Assembly: GCF_038446955.1 (NCBI RefSeq)
Contig: NZ_CP151803.1
Span: 6,324,001-6,388,000 of the forward strand
Origin: Pedobacter sp. FW305-3-2-15-E-R2A2
GTDB lineage: Bacteria; Bacteroidota; Bacteroidia; Sphingobacteriales; Sphingobacteriaceae
Reading direction: 5' to 3'
DNA: 64,000 nucleotides
Shown: one piece after another, positions 25,736 to 32,489 of the stretch
Numbering within the stretch: the stretch's first letter is position 1
How the letters are laid out: each line of letters starts with the position of its first letter
Position numbers and translations under genes: made by a program
The notes under the pieces: generated by a model
Seen by the model: only the letters and a program-made list of their open reading frames with translations
Database searches by the model: none
What the model was told of the DNA's origin: nothing

Positions 25736-27802
25736 ATGAAAACACTTTTAGGCACTTCGTTATTATTGCTTTCCTTTTCCACATTTGCACAACAGCAACA
25801 GGATACCACAAAGCGGTTAAAAGAGGTTCAGATCCGGCCCTATTTTTCTACGCAGCCATTATTGAGATCCACAGGTTCTATAGGTCTCCTCAATGCTTCT
25901 TTACTGGAAAAGCAACCAGGCGGATCTTTTGTTTCTGCCATGAATACCATCTCCGGATTGAGAATGGAAGAGCGTTCACCGGGAAGCTACCGTTTATCCA
26001 TACGCGGAAGTTTATTGCGTTCTCCGTTCGGCGTCAGAAATGTGAAAATCTATTTTGACGATTTCCCCTTAACCGATGCCGGAGGAAACAGTTACCTCAA
26101 TGCGCTTGAAGTTGCCGGAGCAAGTCAGATTCAGATCCTGAAAGGACCACAAGGAAGCATTTTTGGTGCAAATTCAGGTGGGGTGGTGTTGATTCAGCCT
26201 CAGGAAAACAATATTGGCGATCCATTAGCCAGTCTGAAGATCGAAGCAGGGGCCTATGGCAGCTTCCGGCAGCAGCTCAGCCTCGGACAACAATTTAACA
26301 AATACAGCCTGAATATTACTCAGGCTTATCAGCGCAGTGACGGATACCGGGACCATAGCGGGATGAGTAAAAAATATGTTCAGGCCCTTCAAAAATACAA
26401 CTATGCGAAAGACAGAAGCCTTAAAGCACTGATCTTTTATTCTGATCTTCAGTACCAGACGCCAGGTGGATTAACGGAGGTACAATATCAGGAAAACCCA
26501 AAAGGATCGAGACCTGCGGACGGCGCCCTCAAAGGTGCCATACAGCAAAATGCGGGAATCCTTAGTAAAACTATATTTGGAGGCATTTCCCATGATTGGC
26601 AGATCAATAAGCAGCTGAAGCATGTTGTCTCTGTTTTTTCTTCTTATACCGACTTCAAAAATCCGTTTATCACCAACTATGAGAAAAGGAAAGAGTTCAC
26701 TTTAGGGCTCCGCTCCTATCTGGAATATTACCGTCAAACGGAAATGCTGAATTACAGGTTCAACCTGGGACTGGAAAGCATGCAAACTGCCTCTGACATC
26801 AACAACTACGGCAATGACCAGGGGAACGCCACCGCATTGAAAGTAGGCGATAAACTGAAAGCTGCTTCCAATGTGGCTTTTGCACAGTTAACCATTGATT
26901 TGCAGGAAAAGTGGTTATTGGAGTTATCCGCCAGTACAAACTGGTACCAATATGCCTATAACAGCACTTTCCCTGTTGCGACAAACAGAAAAACCAACCG
27001 CTTTGACCTTCAGTTCATGCCTAGAGTCGCATTGTCTTATTTAATTGCTCCCAGCTTATCCTTACGGGGCGCCATTAGCAAAGGATACTCTCCACCTACC
27101 ATCGCCGAGGTAAGGGCATCGGATAATGTCATCAATACCGACCTTCAACCGGAGTCCGGATGGAATTATGAAAGCGGAATCAGGTTTCAGGATCCTAAAG
27201 GCAGAATTCAGGCTGATCTTACCGGTTTCTATTACCGGTTGCAGCAGGCCATTGTCAGGCGCCTGAATACCGGCGGTTCCGAATATTTTATCAATGCAGG
27301 AGGTACAAAGCAATGGGGCCTGGAAACTTCCATCTCCGGCTGGCTTATTCCGGTTAATGCTTCAAAATTTATCCGGGGAGTACAACTGCGTAATGCTTAT
27401 ACCTTGAGTCAATTCAAATTTAACCGTTACAGTGATAAAACTTCCGACTATTCCGGCAACCAGCTTACCGGTGTTCCGAAACACATGCTGATTAGCAGTG
27501 CAGATGTTCAATTTGCCGGAACATGGTCTTTATTTGCCCAGCACAATTACACTTCCAGCCTGCCCCTCAACGATGCCAATACCGTTTATGCCAGAAAGTA
27601 TCATTTGATCCAGACGAGATTGAGCTGGAAATACCGATCAGCCAGTAAGTCTCCACTGGAGTTCTTTGCCGGAGCAGACAACCTGTTAAATGAAAAATAC
27701 AGTCTTGGAAATGATTTAAATGCCGCTGCAGGAAGGTATTTTAATGCAGCAGCGGGAAGAAATTTTTACGCCGGATTAAGCCTTCAGTTTAAGAGGAAAT
27801 AA
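25736..27802 (+). CDS. TonB-dependent outer-membrane receptor
   Basis: The protein (688 residues) has a signal peptide (about 1-20, ending FSTFAQ), a plug domain (about 30-150, with LRMEERSPGSYRLSIRGS and VEVAGASQIQILKGPQGSIFG in part) and a 22-strand-type barrel ending FYAGLSLQFKRK. It lacks the CarboxypepD_reg and STN domains of SusC proteins and no SusD is adjacent, so it resembles siderophore, cobalamin or metal receptors. The substrate is not evident. The ATG at 25736 is preferred over a TTG nine bases upstream, which lies inside the -7 box TAGCTTTG. The transcript is therefore probably leaderless. Confidence 0.88.
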   Translation: MKTLLGTSLLLLSFSTFAQQQQDTTKRLKEVQIRPYFSTQPLLRSTGSIGLLNASLLEKQPGGSFVSAMNTISGLRMEERSPGSYRLSIRGSLLRSPFGVRNVKIYFDDFPLTDAGGNSYLNALEVAGASQIQILKGPQGSIFGANSGGVVLIQPQENNIGDPLASLKIEAGAYGSFRQQLSLGQQFNKYSLNITQAYQRSDGYRDHSGMSKKYVQALQKYNYAKDRSLKALIFYSDLQYQTPGGLTEVQYQENPKGSRPADGALKGAIQQNAGILSKTIFGGISHDWQINKQLKHVVSVFSSYTDFKNPFITNYEKRKEFTLGLRSYLEYYRQTEMLNYRFNLGLESMQTASDINNYGNDQGNATALKVGDKLKAASNVAFAQLTIDLQEKWLLELSASTNWYQYAYNSTFPVATNRKTNRFDLQFMPRVALSYLIAPSLSLRGAISKGYSPPTIAEVRASDNVINTDLQPESGWNYESGIRFQDPKGRIQADLTGFYYRLQQAIVRRLNTGGSEYFINAGGTKQWGLETSISGWLIPVNASKFIRGVQLRNAYTLSQFKFNRYSDKTSDYSGNQLTGVPKHMLISSADVQFAGTWSLFAQHNYTSSLPLNDANTVYARKYHLIQTRLSWKYRSASKSPLEFFAGADNLLNEKYSLGNDLNAAAGRYFNAAAGRNFYAGLSLQFKRK

Positions 27803-27804
27803 CT

Positions 27805-27845
27805 ACATCATTGTTGGTATGTTTGGAACACACCAACAATGATGT
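27805..27845. terminator. Long hairpin without T tract between convergent genes
   Basis: A perfect 14-bp inverted repeat (ACATCATTGTTGGT and its complement) with a 13-base loop fills the gap between the TonB receptor gene and ssb. It lacks a T run on either strand. Bidirectional termination is inferred from position only. Confidence 0.55.
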
Positions 27846-27851
27846 GCCCGG

Positions 27852-28193
27852 CTAGGCCTCCGTTTTCTCTGCTACTTCCAGGTGGTTCACAAAGATCTCG
27901 GTCGTCAGACGCTGTTCTCCTTTTTTATCGGTATAGCTTTGTACATTCAAACTTCCTTCAATACTGACTTCCGCTCCCTTTTTTATCATTTGTAAGGCAA
28001 GGTCTGCTTTCTTATTCCAGAAAACCAGATTGAACCATTGTGTCTGACACACGGCCTCACCTGCACCATTTTTAAAAAACTCATTAATTGCCAGGCTTAC
28101 TCTGGCCACTTTTTTCTCATCGGAGAAGTTCACTACAATTGGATCTGTTCCTGCAAGTCCTGTTAAATACACACTGTTTCTGAAATTTTTCAT
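27852..28193 (-). CDS. ssb: Single-stranded DNA-binding protein, short form
   Basis: The 113-residue protein is a single OB-fold: NSVYLTGLAGTDPIVV, VARVSLAINEFFK, WFNLVFWNKKADLALQMIKKGAEVSIEGSL and LTTEIFVNHLEV. It lacks the acidic C-terminal tip (DDDIPF-like) through which canonical SSB recruits replication and repair partners, ending instead EVAEKTEA. It is thus probably an accessory SSB, for instance for recombination or natural transformation, rather than the main replication SSB. A 10-bp tandem repeat lies about 100 bp upstream of its ATG. Confidence 0.9.
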   Translation of the reverse strand: MKNFRNSVYLTGLAGTDPIVVNFSDEKKVARVSLAINEFFKNGAGEAVCQTQWFNLVFWNKKADLALQMIKKGAEVSIEGSLNVQSYTDKKGEQRLTTEIFVNHLEVAEKTEA

Positions 28194-28296
28194 CTCTTTA
28201 AATGATTAGGTTATCTATGGTTTAACGAACAGCAACCGCCCTGATTGCCGACGATACAAACCTCTGCATTCCTCAAATAATCCTCCTTATTTTAAG

Positions 28297-28336
28297 CGCT
28301 TATAATCGGTTATAAACGCTTATAAACGTTTAATCA
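28297..28336. repeat. Four 10-bp tandem units upstream of ssb
   Basis: The units CGCTTATAAT, CGGTTATAAA, CGCTTATAAA and CGTTTAATCA follow one another without gaps in the divergent intergenic region (28194-28382) between ssb and a zinc-ribbon gene. A period of one helical turn suggests an array of protein-binding sites. Confidence 0.7.
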
Positions 28337-28382
28337 GGAAATTTTATTAACTTAAACTTGTTTTAACCGAAATCCAGGAGAA

Positions 28383-28751
28383 ATGGAAAGATCTTGTTTA
28401 GATTGTGAGCTGCCTTTGAAAGGTCGGGCAGATCAGAAATTCTGCAGTCAGCACTGCCGGAACAATTACAATAATGAGCACAAACACCCCGGGCAAGATC
28501 CCCTGAAGGTCATTAATAAAATCCTCAGGAAAAACAGGGACATCCTGAAACGGCTAAATCCGGATGGAAAAATAAAAATCAGCAGGCAACAACTGCTGGC
28601 TACCGGATTCAGGCTCGACTATTTTACCCACCTCTATCAAAACAAAAAGGGGAACACCTATCATTTCTGCTACGAATACGGTTATCTTTCTTTAGAAAAT
28701 GACGAATATTTACTCGTTACCGAATATAAAGGATTAATGATATCTTTATGA
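28383..28751 (+). CDS. Small zinc-ribbon protein
   Basis: The 122-residue protein starts with a zinc-finger motif: CLDCELPLKGRADQKFCSQHC, in which C5, C8, C21 and C25 are the likely ligands. The pattern RADQKFCSQHCRNNYNN recurs in a small Bacteroidota family I know only as hypothetical. The rest is helical and basic (ILRKNRDILKRLNPDG) and ends in strands (TYHFCYEYGYLSLENDEYLLV). Nucleic-acid binding is a reasonable guess. It is divergent from ssb and followed 15 bp later by the ThuA-like gene. Confidence 0.65.
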   Translation: MERSCLDCELPLKGRADQKFCSQHCRNNYNNEHKHPGQDPLKVINKILRKNRDILKRLNPDGKIKISRQQLLATGFRLDYFTHLYQNKKGNTYHFCYEYGYLSLENDEYLLVTEYKGLMISL

Positions 28752-28766
28752 TTTAAACCCATCAAC

Positions 28767-29507
28767 ATGCTTAAATCATACACCTTTCTATTGCTGACCT
28801 TCTCCATGATGCTCTCCTTTAACAGCGACAGTTTCGCGAAGAAAAAAAAGATTCTGATCTTTTCCAAAACTGCCGGATTTCACCATAGCTCTATCCCCGC
28901 CGGAATTATGGCCATCCAACGTCTGGCGATGGAAAATAAGTTCATAGCAGACAGCACTACCGACGCGACAAAAATAAACACAACCAACCTTAAACAATAT
29001 GCGGCGGTTGTCTTTCTCAATACTACCGGTGACATTTTTAATGAACAACAAGAAAAGGCATTTGAACAATACATCAAATCAGGAGGAGGTTTTGTGGGCG
29101 TACATGCAGCTACTGATACGGAGTTCGACTGGCCCTGGTATGGAAGACTTGCAGGTGCCTATTTTGTAAAACATCCGGCACAACAAGTTGCGGAACTGAA
29201 TGTCCTTAACCGCAAAACGATTTCCACAGCACATTTACCAGAGGTCTGGAAAAGAAAAGACGAATGGTACAATTTCAAAGACATTTCCACCGATCTGAAG
29301 GTCCTCATCAGCATCGATGAAAACAGCTATCAGGGAGGAAGCAACGGGGCAAACCACCCTATGGCCTGGTATCATGATTTTGATGGTGGAAGGGCTTTCT
29401 ATACCGGACTCGGGCATACGGAAGAATCTTATACTGATCCTCTTTTTTTACAACACCTGCTTGGAGGAATTCAATATGCAATGGGCGTAAAGCGAATGGA
29501 AAACTAA
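28767..29507 (+). CDS. ThuA-like domain protein, secreted
   Basis: The 246-residue protein has a signal peptide (about 1-24) and a ThuA-like, glutamine-amidotransferase-type fold: KKILIFSKTAGFHHSSIPAG, AVVFLNTTGDIFNEQQEKAFEQYI, GGGFVGVHAATDTEFDWPWYG, and C-terminal HPMAWYHDFDGGRAFYTGLGHT. ThuA was described in trehalose use in Rhizobium, and the family in Bacteroidota is linked to extracellular sugar metabolism. The exact reaction is unknown. A -7-like TATCTTTA lies at the end of the upstream gene. Confidence 0.88.
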   Translation: MLKSYTFLLLTFSMMLSFNSDSFAKKKKILIFSKTAGFHHSSIPAGIMAIQRLAMENKFIADSTTDATKINTTNLKQYAAVVFLNTTGDIFNEQQEKAFEQYIKSGGGFVGVHAATDTEFDWPWYGRLAGAYFVKHPAQQVAELNVLNRKTISTAHLPEVWKRKDEWYNFKDISTDLKVLISIDENSYQGGSNGANHPMAWYHDFDGGRAFYTGLGHTEESYTDPLFLQHLLGGIQYAMGVKRMEN

Positions 29508-29512
29508 AAAAC

Positions 29513-30085
29513 TTAGTGGATTCTTCTTCGCTTAAAAATCGGTTTGGCAGGATATTTCCGATGACGCATATTGTTAAATACCAGGGCAACCATAAATAAA
29601 ATCAAGACACCGGTAAATACCGGGGAGAGGACATAAAGGTATCCCATTGCTTTGATTTTTGCTCCTCCGGTCACCGCAATTAAGGCAGTAGCCCCACCTG
29701 GTGGATGCAAAGTCTTCGTAATCTGCATGGCTACAATTGACAGCGAAACCGCCAATGCTCCTGCAAACCAGAGTTCAGAAGGAAAAAGCTTCAGGATGGT
29801 TACGCCAATGATGGCAGAGATGACATGCCCCCCGATCAGGTTCCGGGGTTGCGCCAAAGGACTGTTAATGATGCCATAAATCAATACCGAAGAAGCACCA
29901 AATGAGCCGATCAGGAATAAATTATCATTGGCAACCAGGTATTGGCTGTTGAGTAAACCAATCAAACCGATTCCAACAAAAGAACCGATAAAGGTTAAGA
30001 CATGCTCCTTTGCATCAATTAAAGTCTCCCGGTACAGTACGTACCTTGCTCTGCGGTAATGTTTTCTAATGATCTTTCCTGGCAT
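29513..30085 (-). CDS. HPP-family membrane protein
   Basis: The 190-residue integral membrane protein has four hydrophobic segments and the defining HPP motif in LHPPGGATALIAVTG. A basic, arginine-rich N-terminus and C-terminus (KYPAKPIFKRRRIH) suggest both ends are cytosolic. HPP proteins include chloroplast nitrite transporters; the bacterial substrate is mostly unknown. Upstream, a -7 box TACTTTTG (30104-30111, minus strand) is preceded by a perfect palindrome at 30121-30135 in the place of the promoter spacer. Confidence 0.85.
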   Translation of the reverse strand: MPGKIIRKHYRRARYVLYRETLIDAKEHVLTFIGSFVGIGLIGLLNSQYLVANDNLFLIGSFGASSVLIYGIINSPLAQPRNLIGGHVISAIIGVTILKLFPSELWFAGALAVSLSIVAMQITKTLHPPGGATALIAVTGGAKIKAMGYLYVLSPVFTGVLILFMVALVFNNMRHRKYPAKPIFKRRRIH

Positions 30086-30120
30086 CCGAATCTATATTCG
30101 CCGCAAAAGTAACACAATAT

Positions 30121-30135
30121 CTAGTGAAACACTAG
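30121..30135. promoter_or_regulatory. Palindromic operator candidate upstream of the HPP gene
   Basis: CTAGTG-AAA-CACTAG is a perfect 6+3+6 inverted repeat. On the minus strand it sits 9 bp upstream of the TACTTTTG -7 box, so a bound repressor would block the promoter. Confidence 0.45.
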
Positions 30136-30161
30136 TCTTTATCCGAATTTTATACCAAATG

Positions 30162-30199
30162 GAAAGGTGTTCCGCAGCTCTTGTTCCGGAACACCTTTC
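30162..30199 (-). terminator. Hairpin after the NAD(P)-binding gene
   Basis: GAAAGGTGTTCCG and CGGAACACCTTTC form a perfect 13-bp stem with a 12-base loop, 11 bp after the stop codon of the gene at 30211. No long T tract follows on the minus strand, so efficiency is uncertain. Confidence 0.6.
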
Positions 30200-30210
30200 T
30201 GATTCCCTGC

Positions 30211-30861
30211 TTAATAAGCAGCTGTAAATCTTTGCTTTGGGTGTTTGTTGTTTTCCAGTTCATCGGCAATCACCACCGCTAAATCCTGCACCGAAAGGAT
30301 GCTTCTGCCTTCTTCATTGAAAACCGGGCTGTTCGCACCTAAACGGTATTGACCCGTGCGTCCGGCAGTAATGCCAGGATGCATTTCTATGGCAGGGCTA
30401 AAGAAAGTCCATTCCAGTTCTTCTTCTTTTTTGATGGTATTCAGGTAATCTCTGGCAGCAGTAGCACCTGCTTTATATTCGGCAGGAAAATCTGGTCCGT
30501 CAACCAATTGATTTCCGTTGATTTCTAAACTTCCGGCACCACCAATTACAATCAGGCGGTTTACATCTGAGGCTTTAACTGCTTTTTGAATGGCTTCTGA
30601 ACCGGCCACAAAATCATCGTAAAGATTTGGATTGGTCCAACCTGCGTTATATGCGCTGATTACCGCATCGGCGCCTTCAATCGCTGCTGCCAATGCTTCC
30701 GTATTTAATACATCTACTTCTTTTACATCCAGATGCGCATTGCTTTGTTTTACTTTCGCTGCATCTCTTACAATTCCCGTAACCTCATGACCACGGTTTA
30801 ACAGCTCTTCTAAAATGTTTGACCCTACGAAGCCACTTGCTCCAATTAATGATACTTTCAT
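30211..30861 (-). CDS. NAD(P)-binding oxidoreductase, NmrA/YwnB-like
   Basis: The 216-residue protein has an atypical short-chain-dehydrogenase Rossmann fold. It starts with the dinucleotide motif G7-A-S-G10-F-V-G13, then VTGIVRDAAKV, DAVISAYNAG and LIVIGGAGSLEI, and ends VQDLAVVIADELEN. There is no clear catalytic YxxxK. Its relatives are NmrA-like and B. subtilis YwnB-like proteins, for which no firm substrate is known. The Rrf2-family regulator 58 bp upstream on the same strand is YwnA-like. The pairing of the two families is the same as ywnA/ywnB, which suggests that it is the regulated gene. Confidence 0.85.
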   Translation of the reverse strand: MKVSLIGASGFVGSNILEELLNRGHEVTGIVRDAAKVKQSNAHLDVKEVDVLNTEALAAAIEGADAVISAYNAGWTNPNLYDDFVAGSEAIQKAVKASDVNRLIVIGGAGSLEINGNQLVDGPDFPAEYKAGATAARDYLNTIKKEEELEWTFFSPAIEMHPGITAGRTGQYRLGANSPVFNEEGRSILSVQDLAVVIADELENNKHPKQRFTAAY

Positions 30862-30919
30862 GTTTTCTATTTTTTAGTTATATTGTAATGTTATTTGTTA
30901 CAGTTATGGTTAAAAAAAA

Positions 30920-31330
30920 TCAATCAAACTGATCACTGAAATCAGCTAATGTTTTTTTAGACAATTCGTTAACTAATACCTTTTCTGTATTGTCATATAA
31001 TGTTTTTAAATGCTGACTTACCTGCTTACCCACTGCACAATGTGGATTGGGTTCATTTTTAGAAGTACCCAACAAGTTATTTTGTCTTACTGCAATGTAA
31101 ACCTGATCTAAAGTGATTGTGTTTGCAGGTTTAGCCAGAAAACTCCCTCCGTTTTTACCTTCTTTACTCCCCACAAAGCCGTGGTTTCTTAAAGTGATCA
31201 GCTCCTTTCTTACCAGAACAGGGTTGATGTTGACACTCCCCGCGATATAGTCGGAAGACATCAACTCCCCTTTTGCTTTTTCAAGCAATGTCAGGATGTG
31301 TAAAGAAATAGCAAATCTTGCGTTGTTCAT
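30920..31330 (-). CDS. Rrf2-family transcriptional regulator, YwnA-like
   Basis: The protein has 136 residues from the chosen ATG: MNNARFAISLHILTLL, a winged helix with SSDYIAGSVNINPVLVRKEL, and the wing GFVGSKEGKNGGSFLAK. It resembles B. subtilis YwnA, including the late NPHCAVGKQV with the single cysteine C98. One cysteine cannot form the three-cysteine Fe-S site of IscR, so a thiol- or ligand-sensing mode is likelier. The longer open frame starting at 31534 is rejected because the extra 68 residues run through the promoter and match no family. A perfect promoter and an inverted repeat over the transcription start indicate autoregulation. Confidence 0.88.
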   Translation of the reverse strand: MNNARFAISLHILTLLEKAKGELMSSDYIAGSVNINPVLVRKELITLRNHGFVGSKEGKNGGSFLAKPANTITLDQVYIAVRQNNLLGTSKNEPNPHCAVGKQVSQHLKTLYDNTEKVLVNELSKKTLADFSDQFD

Positions 31331-31331
31331 T

Positions 31332-31352
31332 CTGTAATTATTTTTATTACAG
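31332..31352. promoter_or_regulatory. Inverted repeat, probable Rrf2 operator
   Basis: CTGTAAT, seven bases and ATTACAG form a perfect 7+7+7 inverted repeat between the -7 box and the start codon of the Rrf2 gene. Position over the expected transcription start suits repression by the encoded regulator. Confidence 0.65.
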
Positions 31353-31389
31353 TACAAAGGTAATGCTATAATTGTTATTTCCAAAAAAT
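31353..31389 (-). promoter_or_regulatory. Promoter of the Rrf2 gene
   Basis: On the minus strand TTG, exactly 19 bp and TACCTTTG match the Bacteroidota promoter consensus, ending about 22 bp before the ATG. The operator candidate lies directly downstream. Confidence 0.8.
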
Positions 31390-31442
31390 ATTTAAGATCG
31401 GCGAAGAAGTTTAACTTTGTCTGCTTATTGAGTTGCTTCCCC

Positions 31443-32489
31443 ATGATGATGATCCCAGGTTCTTTTTTACACCGTCTTTTTTTAGCCTGCCTCCTGCTCC
31501 TATTTGCCCTCTCCTCCTGTAAAAGGGAAAGCAAAGCTGATGCTGCATTTTATTATTGGAAGCAAACCTTAACCTTAAATAAAGCACAACATCAGGTATT
31601 GGATGAAGTTGCCGCCGGCAAACTTTACCTGCGCTTCTTCGATATCAAATGGAATACCTATGCCGGAAAAGCGCATCCTGAAGCGATCATCAGTTTTAAG
31701 GAACCGGTAAAAACAACAAAGCTGACCCCCGTAGTCTTCATTACCAATCAGACCTTTGAAAAATTAAGCGTTGCTGGCGTGGATAGCCTCGCCATGCAAA
31801 GTAATACCTTATTACAGCACCTTGCACAAGCGCAAAAGATCAGTTATCAAAGTGTACAATTTGATTGCGACTGGAGCCTGGGAACGAAAGATAAATACTT
31901 TCAGTTTCTGAAAACCTTTAAGGCCATCAGCAAAAAACAACTGGAAGCAACCATCAGGCTCCACCAGGTAAAATACCAGGTCAGAACCGGCATTCCTCCT
32001 GTAGACAGAGGAATCCTCATGTTTTACAACATGGGAAAACTCTCTGCAAAGCCCGAAGATCCAAATTCCATCTATAATCCCAAAGATGCGGCAACTTATA
32101 TCAGCTATCTTCCGAAATACGGCTTACCTTTGGACATTGCCTTACCGCTATTTTCCTGGTCAATTCACATCCGGAATGGCGAAATCATCCAGGTATATGG
32201 AAAAATCGGAAAGAAAGAACTGAGTAACCCGGAAAATTTTCAGCCTACTGCACATAAAAACGTGTATAAAGCGTTAAGGAGTTTCTTTACCGGAGGGATT
32301 TACGTGAAAACCGATGATCTTTTCAAGCTGGAAGAAACAGATAAAGCATTATTAGAACAGGCCACCATACAACTGGCCGAACATTTGAATAAAAAAGAAC
32401 AAAAAACCATCATCTATTATGAAATTGGCAACCTCAACATTTCAACATTTAAAACAAAAGATTTCGAAGAAATTTCTGCTCATTTTTAG
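31443..32489 (+). CDS. Lipoprotein of unknown function, first of an overlapping pair
   Basis: The protein has about 348 residues with a lipoprotein signal ending FALSSC (cysteine near residue 26). The body includes LYLRFFDIKWNTYAGKAHP, VQFDCDWSLGTKDKYFQFLK, TGIPPVDRGILMFYNMGKLS and YLPKYGLPLDIALPLFSWS. The FDCDW-containing strand and the alternation of strand and helix suggest a TIM-barrel-like fold, but I recognise no family. The apparent first codon at 31428 is a TTG; the ATG at 31443 is preferred, and a -7 box TAACTTTG lies at 31412-31419. The gene overlaps the next one by 71 bp in another frame, which implies coupled expression. Confidence 0.65.
   Translation: MMMIPGSFLHRLFLACLLLLFALSSCKRESKADAAFYYWKQTLTLNKAQHQVLDEVAAGKLYLRFFDIKWNTYAGKAHPEAIISFKEPVKTTKLTPVVFITNQTFEKLSVAGVDSLAMQSNTLLQHLAQAQKISYQSVQFDCDWSLGTKDKYFQFLKTFKAISKKQLEATIRLHQVKYQVRTGIPPVDRGILMFYNMGKLSAKPEDPNSIYNPKDAATYISYLPKYGLPLDIALPLFSWSIHIRNGEIIQVYGKIGKKELSNPENFQPTAHKNVYKALRSFFTGGIYVKTDDLFKLEETDKALLEQATIQLAEHLNKKEQKTIIYYEIGNLNISTFKTKDFEEISAHF

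Noticed and set aside
31331..31534. 68-residue N-terminal extension of the Rrf2 regulator
   Set aside because: It passes through the promoter and operator and shows no family likeness; the Rrf2 domain begins at the ATG at 31330.
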